A stretch of DNA of 64,000 nucleotides. It comes from Falsiroseomonas sp050563525. GTDB taxonomy: Bacteria; Pseudomonadota; Alphaproteobacteria; Acetobacterales; Acetobacteraceae. The stretch lies in the NCBI RefSeq assembly GCF_050563525.1, contig NZ_JBNXUN010000003.1:62001-126000 (forward strand). The letters are read 5' to 3'. The position numbers and the translations under genes were made by a program. How positions within the stretch are numbered: position 1 is the first letter of the stretch; the number at the start of each line of letters is the position of its first letter. The notes beneath the pieces were generated by a model, which made no database searches, was not told where the DNA came from, and worked only from the letters and a program-made list of their open reading frames with translations. This document shows positions 16,750-25,205 of the stretch, piece after piece.

Positions 16750-17529
16750 TCAGCTCCTCCGCCCGCCGATTCGCCGCAGGCGCAGCATGGCCTGGTCGCG
16801 CAGAAAGGTGGCCGGGCCGGCAAGCGTGCCGTAGCGCTTCAGCGTGGCGGGGCGCTCCACGGCGCGCCGCAGAGCCGCCATCGGGCGCCTGAGGCTGATG
16901 CCACCCGGCACTAGGCTGCCGAACTGTCCCGCGGCCGGCGCCGCGCCGGGCAGCGTGTCCGTGCCCGGAAGCACGGCGATGCCGCGCCGGGCCGCCTCCT
17001 GGAACGCCGCAGGCGTCGGCCACAGCCTGGGGCGCGCGGCGTTGTCACCGAGCGCCAGCGTCTGCGGCGGCAGATCCTTGACAAGGCCTTCGACGACGGT
17101 GCCGCGATGCCCAAGCCATTTGCCGACGCCCCAGGGCAGGACAGCGAGCACATCCTGCTGCGCGAGGTCACGCAGCATCGTAGAGGCGGGCATTCCGTCG
17201 CGCGGCCGCAGGCGCGTTCCGAAGGCCAGAATTTCCAGCCGCTCCGCCGTCAACACCTGGTGGCCGGCAACGATGATGATCCTTGCGTCGCCACGCGCCG
17301 CGACCAGCGAGGCCACCTCCTCCGTTGCCTGCATCGTCCAGCCCGCCGTGGTGCCTTCGGCGAGCTCCGCGAAGACCTGCTGCCCCGGCATCTCCGCCAG
17401 CATCAGCACGCCGACCGGCGCCCCGTTCACCCGCGCGAATGCGGTTGCGGCGGAGTCGAGGACGACCGCCATGTCGCCGGCCTGATGCGCGTGGACATGC
17501 CAATCCACCGGCGTCTGCGAGACGTTCAT
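16750..17529 (-). CDS. PHP-like / metal-dependent hydrolase-like protein of unknown function
   Basis: A 259-residue protein not securely recognised. It starts with DWHVHAHQ (residues 9-16), the DxHxH metal-binding pattern found at the start of PHP and amidohydrolase proteins. It continues with RIIIVAGHQVLTAERLEILAFGT, laid out like the second PHP strand, and ends with AVLPGTDTLPGA, where PHP proteins have a GSD(A/T)H-type motif. The final histidine is missing, so activity is uncertain. It overlaps the flavoprotein gene by 4 bases and precedes the GT4 gene, so it is an integral part of the polysaccharide run. Confidence 0.6.
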   Translation of the reverse strand: MNVSQTPVDWHVHAHQAGDMAVVLDSAATAFARVNGAPVGVLMLAEMPGQQVFAELAEGTTAGWTMQATEEVASLVAARGDARIIIVAGHQVLTAERLEILAFGTRLRPRDGMPASTMLRDLAQQDVLAVLPWGVGKWLGHRGTVVEGLVKDLPPQTLALGDNAARPRLWPTPAAFQEAARRGIAVLPGTDTLPGAAPAAGQFGSLVPGGISLRRPMAALRRAVERPATLKRYGTLAGPATFLRDQAMLRLRRIGGRRS

Positions 17530-18695
17530 GCGGGCGCGTCGGCGAGGAAGCTGGAGAGCTTCGCCGGCCGCGTCTGCTCGCCTGGCCAGATGCGGGCGAT
17601 GACCTTGCGGGAAAGCCAGCGTGCCGTTGTCAGCTTGACCCCGGAGACGCTGAACAAGCCACGCGGGCCACCATGGCGACCGTGGTCGAGGATGATGTCG
17701 CGATGCGCCGGCTCCAGCTTCCGCGCAGCCTCCGGCACCACGCCCTGGCTGACCCGCTGGACCCGCGCGCGCCCAAACCCGAGCCCGGGTGCCGCGGCGT
17801 CCAGTGCGGCGAGTGCGGCCGGAATGTCCTGCGCGCCGTAGAAGGTGCCGGCATGCAGGCCCTGCGCCGAGGGACGGACGAAAAGCCGCTTGCCTGTCCC
17901 GATGGCGAAGGCGGCGGACAGGGGCTTGTCATGCGCCAGGTGCAGGTTCCACGCCGGCAGCGGGGTGAAGAAGGCAGGACCTTGCGGATGCGCGGCACGC
18001 GCGAGCGCGGCGAGGCCGGCACCAGTGCAGTTCACCATCACGGTCGTGCGAAATGCGTGGCGTTCGCCGGTGGCTGTGTCGAGCGCCAGCACAGCCTCGA
18101 TGCGGCCGTTCTCGCCCTGACGCACGCCCTGCACGGCAATGCCCGACAGGCAGGTGGCGCCTGCGTGGCGCGCGCGGGCAACCATCGCATCGACAAGCGC
18201 AGGAGGATCGACGATCTCGACGTCATGCCAGCAGCCAGCGCCACGCACCGGCTGCACGGCCAGCCATGGCGCGAGTTCCAGCAACTCATCGCGGCCGAGC
18301 AGACGCGGCGTCGGCAGGTCGGGCGCCGCATGGCCTGCCGCGGCGCTGCCAAGGCGGTCCATCATCGCGGCAATGCCGAACAGTTTTGGCTTGGCACGAT
18401 CGCTGGCATAGAAGGGCAGCACGCAGCGCAATGGCTTTACCAGTCCGGCGAAGTTGCGCAGATACCAGGCCTGCTCGATCCGTGAGCGCAGCAGCCGCAC
18501 CACGTCAAGGTCCTGCCAGTAGCGAAAGCCGCCATGCACGATGCCGTAGCTGGCCGCGGTGCTGCCGCCGCCGAAGGCGCCGGACTCCAACAGCAGCACG
18601 CGCAAGCCGCGCGCGGCGGCCTCGGTCGCCAGGGTCAGGCCCTGGATACCGCCGCCGGCGATGACCGCATCGTAGGCCTCGGCGTCAGGCGACAT
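17526..18695 (-). CDS. FAD-dependent oxidoreductase, glycerol-3-phosphate dehydrogenase-like (DAO family)
   Basis: A 389-residue flavoprotein of the DAO superfamily. GGGIQGL at 14-20 is the FAD-binding glycine motif, with Glu37 (LLLES) as the ribose ligand. TAASYGIVHGGFRYW resembles the GlpD-like signature, and SVSGVKLTTARWLSRKV near the end matches the GlpD active-site region. It is shorter than GlpD (about 500) because it lacks the C-terminal cap domain. In a polysaccharide cluster it may oxidise a glycerol-phosphate-like or hydroxy-acid substituent (inference). It overlaps its upstream and downstream neighbours by 11 and 4 bases. Confidence 0.83.
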   Translation of the reverse strand: MSPDAEAYDAVIAGGGIQGLTLATEAAARGLRVLLLESGAFGGGSTAASYGIVHGGFRYWQDLDVVRLLRSRIEQAWYLRNFAGLVKPLRCVLPFYASDRAKPKLFGIAAMMDRLGSAAAGHAAPDLPTPRLLGRDELLELAPWLAVQPVRGAGCWHDVEIVDPPALVDAMVARARHAGATCLSGIAVQGVRQGENGRIEAVLALDTATGERHAFRTTVMVNCTGAGLAALARAAHPQGPAFFTPLPAWNLHLAHDKPLSAAFAIGTGKRLFVRPSAQGLHAGTFYGAQDIPAALAALDAAAPGLGFGRARVQRVSQGVVPEAARKLEPAHRDIILDHGRHGGPRGLFSVSGVKLTTARWLSRKVIARIWPGEQTRPAKLSSFLADAPA

Positions 18696-19749
18696 TGTCG
18701 GCTCGGTGGTCCAGGCGCCGCTCGCCCACTGCGCCAGGCTCCGCCGCGGCCGGCTCGGCCTCCGAACGGATCATCGCCTCGATCAGCAGGTCATCGCTGC
18801 TTTTGGCGCGGGTGAAGACCACGATCTCGCCGATCAGGCCCACTGCGGTCACCTGCACGCCGAGCACCACCAGCAGCACCGCAAGGATCAAGGCCGGGCG
18901 GTCGGCCAGCGGCAGGTCATAGGCCAGCTTCTGGAAGCTCAGCGCAAGCCCGACCAGCACGCCGAGCGCCGCGATGGCGAGGCCGAGCGAGCCGAAGAAC
19001 CGGAACGGCTTGAGCGTGAAGCGCAGCAGGAAGTACATCGTCCCGAGGTCGAGCAGCCGCTCGACGAAGGTGGACGGGCGTCGCGTGCGCATGCGGCGGT
19101 CATTGTCGTGCTGCTGCAGCGTGATTTGCGCCACGCGGTAGCCGCGGCTTTCCGCCAGAACCGGCAGGAACCGGTGCTGTTCGCCATACATGTTGATGGC
19201 GCGCGCGACATTGGCGCGGATCAGACGGACGCTGCAGCCGAGGTCGCTGAACCGCGCGCCCGAGAACCGCGCGAGGTCGCGGAACAGCCGGCCCTGGATG
19301 CGGTTCAGCAGCAGGTCGGCCGACCGGTCGCGCGAGGCGACCACGAGGTCCGCCTTCTCCAGCTGGTCGAACATCGCGGGCAGCGTCTTTGGTTCCACCT
19401 GATAGTACGGCGGCAGTGTCAGGATCAGCGGGCTGGTGCTGTTCTGGAATCCGACGCTGAGCGCGGAGGCTTCGCCGAAGGGGCGCGGCAGGGTGATGAT
19501 GCGGATCGGTGCGCCGCCATCCCGCAGCGTCTCCAACGGCAGGCTCACCTCGGGGCGAGGGCCATCGAGGATGTAGATGAACTCTGCATCCGGTGCGACC
19601 GTCGCCAGTCCGGCGCGGTAGGCGTGGAATACTTCCGCCGGATCATCGAAGCGGTCCGTGACCGGGATCACCACGGCAAGCGAGGGCTGGCGATCCTGCG
19701 ACAGCGGTCGCGCCAGCACATCGGCGAAGTGGAAGGATGCGTGCGTCAT
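18685..19749 (-). CDS. Membrane-anchored family 2 glycosyltransferase (GtrB/DPM1-like)
   Basis: A 354-residue GT2 enzyme with a soluble N-terminal catalytic domain and two C-terminal membrane helices (FFGSLGLAIAALGVLVGLAL and LILAVLLVVLGVQVTAVGLIGEIVVF). The catalytic part has VVIPVTDRFDDP at the start and AEFIYILDGPRP, but the usual DGDLQ-like segment is replaced by LTLPPYYQVEPK, so the DxD motif is not obvious. RFSDLGCSVRLIRANV matches the GtrB/DPM1 'DxGCSLR' element. Such enzymes load sugars onto polyprenyl phosphate for use by GT-C transferases like the GT39 encoded at 21252. ATG 19749 overlaps the next gene by 4 bases. Confidence 0.83.
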   Translation of the reverse strand: MTHASFHFADVLARPLSQDRQPSLAVVIPVTDRFDDPAEVFHAYRAGLATVAPDAEFIYILDGPRPEVSLPLETLRDGGAPIRIITLPRPFGEASALSVGFQNSTSPLILTLPPYYQVEPKTLPAMFDQLEKADLVVASRDRSADLLLNRIQGRLFRDLARFSGARFSDLGCSVRLIRANVARAINMYGEQHRFLPVLAESRGYRVAQITLQQHDNDRRMRTRRPSTFVERLLDLGTMYFLLRFTLKPFRFFGSLGLAIAALGVLVGLALSFQKLAYDLPLADRPALILAVLLVVLGVQVTAVGLIGEIVVFTRAKSSDDLLIEAMIRSEAEPAAAEPGAVGERRLDHRADNVA

Positions 19750-20714
19750 GCGTTGCGCCCCGGGTTGGCGTCGCCGAGGCGCGCCGCGATGGTTGCGAAG
19801 ATCTGCAGATTGAGGCCGCCGGTCTGCGCGATGAGAAGCCCGAGCAGCCCCCAGGTCACGATGAAGACCGACAGCGAAAGCAGCAGCAGCGCCACGCCGA
19901 GCGACACGACATAGCCCCACTGGGAGATCGATCCGGTCCAGACACCGAAGCCCATGGCCCACAGGCTGAGCAGCATGGCCGGCGCCGCGGCGGCCAGCAC
20001 CCAGGCGTAAGGCCGGCGCGTGAAGCCGAGCAGGAACCGGATCGAGATCAGGTCGAGGAACACGGCGATGATGCGCGAATAGCCGTATTTCGATTCGCCG
20101 AACTTGCGCGGGTGATGCCGCACCCGCATCTGCGCCAGCCGCGCACCCGCGAGGCTCGCGAGCGCCGGGATGAAGCGATGCATGTCGGCGTACAGTGGCA
20201 CGTTGCGGATCAGGTCGCCGCGATACAGCTTCAGCGAACAGCCGGTGTCCTTGACCTCCGTTCGCATCACGCGGCGGATCATCCAATTGGCGACCTTCGA
20301 CGGCAGCACGCGCAGCGTCGCGTCCTGCCGCTTGTGCCGCCAGCCGACGACCAGGTCGTTGCCCTGACGCAGCAGCGCCAGCATTTCCACGATATCCGCC
20401 GGGTCGTTCTGCAGATCGCCATCCATTGTGGCGACGACCTCTCCGCGTGAGTGGCGGATGCCGGTTGCCATGGCGGCGGTCTGGCCGAAATTGCGGCGGA
20501 ACTTGATGACGCAGACGCGCCGGTCTGCCGCCGCCAGCGCGGCCGCACGCTCATGCGTCCTGTCGCGGCTGCCGTCATCGACCAGGACGAGCTCGAACCG
20601 GATGCCGGCCGGCTGCAACGCCGCGATCACCGCCTCGTAGAGTGGGACGACGTTGTCCTCCTCGTTGTGCAGGGGCACGACGACCGAGAGCTCCGGCAGC
20701 GCGAGTTCAGTCAT
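19746..20714 (-). CDS. Polyprenyl-phosphate glycosyltransferase, family 2 (GtrB/ArnC-like)
   Basis: A 322-residue enzyme with all DPM1/GtrB elements: LSVVVPLHNEEDNV, LVLVDDGSRDRT (first acidic motif), VVATMDGDLQNDP (DxD), RTEVKDTGCSLKLYRGD and VRHHPRKFGESKYGYSR. Two membrane helices close the protein. It transfers a sugar from a nucleotide donor to undecaprenyl phosphate at the inner face of the inner membrane. It is the first gene of the leftward run; the upstream region 20715-21251 should hold its promoter. ATG 20714 gives the family's normal N-terminus; a further 22 residues from 20780 look non-native. Confidence 0.9.
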   Translation of the reverse strand: MTELALPELSVVVPLHNEEDNVVPLYEAVIAALQPAGIRFELVLVDDGSRDRTHERAAALAAADRRVCVIKFRRNFGQTAAMATGIRHSRGEVVATMDGDLQNDPADIVEMLALLRQGNDLVVGWRHKRQDATLRVLPSKVANWMIRRVMRTEVKDTGCSLKLYRGDLIRNVPLYADMHRFIPALASLAGARLAQMRVRHHPRKFGESKYGYSRIIAVFLDLISIRFLLGFTRRPYAWVLAAAAPAMLLSLWAMGFGVWTGSISQWGYVVSLGVALLLLSLSVFIVTWGLLGLLIAQTGGLNLQIFATIAARLGDANPGRNA

Positions 20715-21033
20715 GCGGGGCGACCTGCGAGGCGCGCATCGCGGCGGGGTGAGCTGGCTCCATTCATCCTGCGCACGCATCCCTCCTCAGGTGCCCGCGC
20801 AACGTGGTAGTACGCGGGATGCGGCGGCAGTATGGAAAGCCATACCCGCCCGATATCCAGAGTGTAGCATGCGACAACGGACGCAGAAGCGTTGACTGTT
20901 TAGTCTTAATGCGACGCGCGACGATGTGATTGGTGCATCGACATGTCGGAAATTGACACCAGCTCCAGTCGCGATGGTCTTAAGTTAGAAAAGTTCTCTG
21001 AATGCAACTCAATTTACTTTTGAGGACCACTCG

Positions 21034-21108
21034 ATGAGCGGTGGTGGCCGTTGCTGGTTTCCGGTGAAGGCTTGCCTCTGCGCCCTCACTCTCTTTTCCT
21101 GGGGATAG
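21034..21108 (+). CDS. Possible 24-residue cysteine-containing small protein or leader peptide
   Basis: An ATG at 21034 preceded by GAGGA (21022-21026) at 7-base spacing opens 24 codons ending in TAG. The peptide starts MSGGGRCWFPVKACLC and ends with a short hydrophobic stretch ALTLFSWG, so it could be a tiny membrane or leader peptide. It lies in an A+T-richer zone upstream of the GT39 gene. The ribosome binding site is the main support. No family is recognised and chance is a real alternative. Confidence 0.25.
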   Translation: MSGGGRCWFPVKACLCALTLFSWG

Positions 21109-21115
21109 GGCGCCG

Positions 21116-21178
21116 ATGGATCAACAAGCCATCAGCGTGCGACTTTTTGCGAAGACTCGGCTCGGCGTGGCCGTATAG
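21116..21178 (+). CDS. Possible 20-residue small ORF upstream of the GT39 gene
   Basis: ATG at 21116, eight bases after the previous small ORF's stop and behind GGGGAT, opens 20 codons (begins MDQQAISVRLFAKTR) to TAG at 21176. Together with the ORF at 21034 it could be a leader arrangement ahead of the glycosyltransferase gene. No function is recognised. Confidence 0.15.
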   Translation: MDQQAISVRLFAKTRLGVAV

Positions 21179-21251
21179 GGCTGATCTTCGTCTTGATTGC
21201 GGGATCGTCTCCGCAGTGCCTGAGCAGCCATGGGAGGTTCCGCTGACCCGC

Positions 21252-22934
21252 ATGCATCGTCCGGCCTCCGCCGTCCCGGCCAGCATGGCAACGACACCAA
21301 CGCGCGCCCCTTGGCTCCCGGCCGGCGTCGCGGAAGCTCTGCTGGTTTTCCTGCTGGCTTTGCTGGTGCGGCTCGATGCGATGACCGGCCTGCCGCCACA
21401 GCCCGACGACCTCTATCATTTCTATGCGGCGCAATCCTACCTGGCAGATGGCAGCTTCGGCGTCTTCTCCGGCACCTATGTCCGCGCTGCCGACTTCACT
21501 CGACTCGTCGCAGCCTCGATGGGCCTGTTCGGCCACAGCCTCGGCGCCGCCCGGATTCCATCACTGCTGGCCAGCGCGCTTCTTGTTGCGCTGGTCTATC
21601 TGTGGCTGCGGCGTGAAGCGGGGCTCGGCATCGCGATCCTGGCCGCCGCGCTGCTCATCCTGCTGTACCCGACCGTGCTGGTCGGCGCGCTGGTACGCTT
21701 CTACGCATTGCAGGCCCTGCTGTTCTGGGCCGGAACCGCGCTGCTGTACCGCGTGGTGACGGAAGGCAGCGCGCGGCTGTCCTCCGTGTTGAAGACGGGG
21801 CTGGCGCTGGTGCTGCTCGCGGCGGCGGCGCGGTTGCAGATCGTCACGCTGATCGGGCTGATGGGGTTCGGCGCCTGGGCGGCCTTGTACCTGACCTGGC
21901 GCATCCGCCATGCGGTGCGGCCCGCCTGGCTTGCAGTGGGCTGGGTGGCGCTGCTCCTGGGTGGTGCGAGCCTCGCCTTCCTCGTTGCGCAGACCGGGTT
22001 CGGCGCGCGACTGCTGGAGACTTACCGCTCGGCGTCGCTGTGGGCGCAGCCGGACCGCGACAACGTGCTGTTCTACTACTACCTGCTGGCGCAGCATTAC
22101 GGCGTACTCGGCAACTACCTGCCGCTGGCGGCGGTGGCAGCCTTCGCCTTCTTCCCGCGCCCAGCACTGTTCTGCGCCATCGTGCTGTGCGTCGGCCTGC
22201 TACTGCATTCCTTCGGCGGCATGAAGCAGGATCGCTATATCGCTTATCTCCTGCCTTATTTCGCGGCGCTGTGGGCGATGGCGGCCTGGCCGATGCTGCG
22301 GGCGTTGCAGACGCGGCTCTCGGTGATGCTGGCGCCACGTTGGCGGATGGCGGCGCCGCTCGCGCTCGGCGGCGTTGCACTGCTTTTGGCGGCGCTGCTG
22401 GTGAAGGAAGTTCCGGTGCTGGAGCGCACGGCGCGCTCGGTCGTGCTGCCGCCGGATCGGCCCCTTGTCATGGATGCCGGCCGCGGCTGGCAGGCCAGCC
22501 GGGCGCGCCTTCTGCCATTGGCGCGCCAGGCGGAGGTTTTCCTGGCGGATGACGATCTGCAGGCAGCTTTCCATGTTGCCCGTGCCGACTTCTTCATGAA
22601 CCGCAGCCAGCTTCTGGAAAACGACCCCGCGGAGGAGTTCGTCCGCGATTTCCGGACCGGCACGCCCATGATCAGCAGCGCCGAATCGCTAAGCGCGATC
22701 GTTGCCTGCTTTGATCGTGGATTGGTGGTCAGCGGCACGCTGGCACTGTCCTGGCTGACACCCGAGGCACGACAGGTGATCGAGACGCAGATGCGGCCGG
22801 TTGAGCTGGTTGGACCGCTGCACGGCTACGAATGGAATCGCGGAGCGCAGATCCCGGCTGCCGAACCCTCGGCAGATTGCGGAAGGTTGCGGGCCTTCGT
22901 CGCGGAAACGGCGCCACATCGCGTCGCGCCCTAA
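21252..22934 (+). CDS. Family 39 (ArnT/PMT-like) membrane glycosyltransferase
   Basis: A 560-residue polytopic protein. An N-terminal helix is followed by MTGLPPQPDDLYHFYAAQSYLADG, where the DD pair in the first periplasmic loop is the catalytic signature of GT39/GT-C enzymes. About ten further membrane helices follow, then a soluble C-terminal domain from about residue 400. These enzymes use polyprenyl-phosphate sugars on the periplasmic side. The two GtrB-like enzymes encoded divergently would supply such donors, so a three-component glycan or lipid A decoration system is a reasonable inference. ATG 21252 is chosen because the frame upstream (from 21051) reads through intergenic DNA. Confidence 0.83.
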   Translation: MHRPASAVPASMATTPTRAPWLPAGVAEALLVFLLALLVRLDAMTGLPPQPDDLYHFYAAQSYLADGSFGVFSGTYVRAADFTRLVAASMGLFGHSLGAARIPSLLASALLVALVYLWLRREAGLGIAILAAALLILLYPTVLVGALVRFYALQALLFWAGTALLYRVVTEGSARLSSVLKTGLALVLLAAAARLQIVTLIGLMGFGAWAALYLTWRIRHAVRPAWLAVGWVALLLGGASLAFLVAQTGFGARLLETYRSASLWAQPDRDNVLFYYYLLAQHYGVLGNYLPLAAVAAFAFFPRPALFCAIVLCVGLLLHSFGGMKQDRYIAYLLPYFAALWAMAAWPMLRALQTRLSVMLAPRWRMAAPLALGGVALLLAALLVKEVPVLERTARSVVLPPDRPLVMDAGRGWQASRARLLPLARQAEVFLADDDLQAAFHVARADFFMNRSQLLENDPAEEFVRDFRTGTPMISSAESLSAIVACFDRGLVVSGTLALSWLTPEARQVIETQMRPVELVGPLHGYEWNRGAQIPAAEPSADCGRLRAFVAETAPHRVAP

Positions 22935-23119
22935 GGACGATCCGCGACGCGATCTTTTCACTGTCCGCACGAGTTCGCGCTGTCGCTTCACGATGCGCGG
23001 AGCGGCACCGCGAAGCCTGGAAGCTTGCGGCATCCTCCCACATCCTGCGAAGTCTGGGGCCTGCGACGTGCGGCTCCCGTCGAGGTCCCTTCGAGTTCAG
23101 GAGGGGTCGGTCGAGGAAG

Positions 23120-25192
23120 ATGATCATACATTCTAGCGCTCATCCCACCCTCGCCCCGCGTGCCGTTCCTGCCACGGATGACCTGCCCCGCCTTGCGGCC
23201 CATGGCCTGTTGGACCTGGGCTGGGTGGCGCTGCACCGTGACGAGGTGCCGCATTCGGCGCTGCCTTCGGTCGAGGCCGGTTTGATCCTGGCGCATCCAG
23301 GCTTCGGGATCGCGCTGCTGGACGTGGCCCCGGCTCGGTCTGCCGATTCGGCCGTACGCCTGCGGCAACGCCTGGCCGCGGCCGACTTCGGCAAAGCTTT
23401 CCCGGGCTGGCTACCGATCATCCACAGGAACCTGGAGGCGGAGGACCTGTGGCGCCTGCCGTTGGTGCTGGACCATGCCTTCGCAGCCGAGCCGCCTCTG
23501 GAGTTGCACGGACGGGCCTGGATGGAGGCCGTGCAGCAGGCCCTGCTGACCCAGCGCGGGCCGGCCGTGGCGGCTGTGGAACCTGGCGGCCCGGCGGAGC
23601 CCGACATCCTGACGGCGGAGGCGGCGGAGAGACCGCCAGCACCGTTGCCTGCGGCGTTCGATGGGAATGCAGAGGCCCCGGTGCTCGGGCCGGCTGCGGC
23701 GCCGCGCCGAGCCCGGCCCCTGCGAGGCTTGGCGCAAGCCTCCGGCATTGTCCTGCTGGTGCTGGGGGCCGGTGCCGGGCTGGCGCATTACATGGGCCAG
23801 GTCGACGCACCGCCGGCGGCCCCGACCGATGGGGCCCAGGCTGTCGAGACACAGGCTGTCGAGACACAGGCTGCGCAAACCGAGGCCGGGCTACGCATCG
23901 TGCTGCACCATCCGCCGGGCCGCCGGGTGGCGGCCATGACGCTGGCCGAGCCGATCCGGCATTCGCAGAACCTGGTCGAATTCCGCGACTTCGATGCGGC
24001 GGCGTCCGCGCCACAGGCCCAGGTGGTCCGCTACTTCCACGACTCCGACCTGGCAGCGGCGCAGGACGTGCAGCGCGGCCTGGGGGCGGGCTGGAGGCTA
24101 CAGGACTTCACCCACCTGGCCGAGGGCGCGGCGCGTGGCGTCTTGGAAATCTGGCTGCCGGCCAATGAACCGGCTGCGTCGAGGCCAGACACGCTGGAAA
24201 CCGGTGCGAGCGCCCCGGTGGCGCTGGCCGCTGCCGCAGGTGGGGCCGCAGGCTCGGACACGGTGCCGGTGGACACGGTTCCGGTGGACGTGCCGCTGCC
24301 GGACAACGCGGCGCAAAGCAGCGCGCTGCCGGAACTCCCTGCCGCCGTAGCCCAGCCGCCGGAGCCTGACTTGGCGGCGGCACCATTGGACCAGGACTCA
24401 GTGCCCGCCGCCGCGTCGGCACCGGTCCAGATGCCTGCACAGCCGCCCGCCCTGCCCAACGACCAGTCCGTGAGCCGGGCCGCCCCGGCGGCAGCGGAAG
24501 CTGTGCCGGGCGATGGATCGGACGGGCCGGTTACCGAACCGCGGGGACCGCAACCGGGGTCAGCGCCCGGAATTCTGGCGCCGTCAACCAGCGCCGCGGA
24601 TGCGCCGGTACCTGCAACGTCGTGGCCGCCAGACTCGGCGGTGGCGGACTCGGCGGTGGCGGACGCGGCGGTGGCGGCTGATCCGCCCGGTCCGCCAGCG
24701 GTTGCCACTCCGGCAACCCAGGCTCCCGCCCCCGAGACCGGAACGCCACCCAGCGAGAATCCTGGAAGCCACGTCGCGGCGTCCGCAGAGCCGCCCCGCC
24801 CGGCGGAGCCCGCACCGGCACCCCAGTTGGCGGCGCCCGCATCGGCACCCCGCGCGGCGGAGCCCGCATCGGCGCCCCGCGCGGCGGAGCCCGCAGCTTT
24901 GCCGCTTGCGCCTGCCCCACAAGCCGCTCCGCAAGCCACGGTGCTCAGCCCGGCGCTGGTCGCGGCGCTGCTGGCCCGTGGGAACCAGATGTTCCAGCAG
25001 GGCGACATTTCCGGCGCGCGGCTGCTGTTCGCTCGTGCGGCCAACGCCGGCAGCGCCGCGGCCGCCACCGCCATGGCCCGCAGCTTCGACGAGTCGGTGC
25101 TGACCAACCTCGGCGCGCGGGGCATCCGGCCGGATGCGGCGCAGGCGGCCGCCTGGTACCGCCGCGCCGCCGAACTCGAATCCGTACGCTGA
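23120..25192 (+). CDS. Single-pass membrane protein with Ala/Pro-rich repeat region and C-terminal TPR/Sel1-like segment
   Basis: A 690-residue protein in four parts. Residues 1 to about 140 are globular and unrecognised (LGWVALHRDEVPHSALP, WLPIIHRNLEAEDLW). One membrane helix follows near 201-222 (ASGIVLLVLGAGAGLAHYM). Next comes a small domain, about 250-345 (LRIVLHHPPGRRVAAM, VVRYFHDSDLAAAQDVQRGL). A long alanine/proline-rich linker with in-frame tandem repeats (345-610) then leads to a C-terminal GNQMFQQGDISGARLLFARAANAG and AAAWYRRAAEL, which look TPR/Sel1-like. Thus a cytoplasmic N-terminus and periplasmic C-terminus are likely. GAGGAA precedes the ATG. The TAXI receptor gene follows within 13 bases. 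Function is unknown. Confidence 0.72.
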   Translation: MIIHSSAHPTLAPRAVPATDDLPRLAAHGLLDLGWVALHRDEVPHSALPSVEAGLILAHPGFGIALLDVAPARSADSAVRLRQRLAAADFGKAFPGWLPIIHRNLEAEDLWRLPLVLDHAFAAEPPLELHGRAWMEAVQQALLTQRGPAVAAVEPGGPAEPDILTAEAAERPPAPLPAAFDGNAEAPVLGPAAAPRRARPLRGLAQASGIVLLVLGAGAGLAHYMGQVDAPPAAPTDGAQAVETQAVETQAAQTEAGLRIVLHHPPGRRVAAMTLAEPIRHSQNLVEFRDFDAAASAPQAQVVRYFHDSDLAAAQDVQRGLGAGWRLQDFTHLAEGAARGVLEIWLPANEPAASRPDTLETGASAPVALAAAAGGAAGSDTVPVDTVPVDVPLPDNAAQSSALPELPAAVAQPPEPDLAAAPLDQDSVPAAASAPVQMPAQPPALPNDQSVSRAAPAAAEAVPGDGSDGPVTEPRGPQPGSAPGILAPSTSAADAPVPATSWPPDSAVADSAVADAAVAADPPGPPAVATPATQAPAPETGTPPSENPGSHVAASAEPPRPAEPAPAPQLAAPASAPRAAEPASAPRAAEPAALPLAPAPQAAPQATVLSPALVAALLARGNQMFQQGDISGARLLFARAANAGSAAAATAMARSFDESVLTNLGARGIRPDAAQAAAWYRRAAELESVR
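23841..24894 (+). repeat. In-frame tandem repeats encoding the Ala/Pro-rich linker
   Basis: Four short direct-repeat tracts lie within the coding sequence. A 15-bp unit (CTGTCGAGACACAGG) occurs twice at 23841-23870. A 15-bp unit occurs twice at 24257-24286 (encodes DTVPV). A 15-bp unit occurs three times at 24632-24676 (encodes DSAVA, with one change). A 27-bp unit starts at 24835 and 24862, with a partial third copy at 24889. All unit lengths are multiples of three, so copy-number change keeps the frame. Confidence 0.88.
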
Positions 25193-25205
25193 CAGGAGCA
25201 TGGAC

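Larger units (their letters stand above)
20715..21251. promoter_or_regulatory. Long A+T-richer divergent intergenic region
   Basis: About 540 bases separate the leftward polysaccharide run from the rightward GT39 gene. The part from 20880 to 21060 is strikingly A+T-richer than the rest of the window (TTTAGTCTTAATG, TTAAGTTAGAAAAG, CAATTTACTTTTGAGG). A good -35-like TTGACA is at 20953-20958, but no convincing -10 lies 16-18 bases on. It also carries two short ORFs with plausible ribosome binding sites (listed separately). No transposase or tRNA was seen. Confidence 0.5.

Noticed and set aside
20953..20958. Sigma-70 promoter built on TTGACA
   Set aside because: The -35 match is perfect but no acceptable -10 hexamer lies 16-18 bases downstream, so I did not list it as a promoter.
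23841..24894. CRISPR-like repeats
   Set aside because: Units are short (15-27 bp), directly adjacent without spacers, in frame within a coding sequence, and no cas gene is present.
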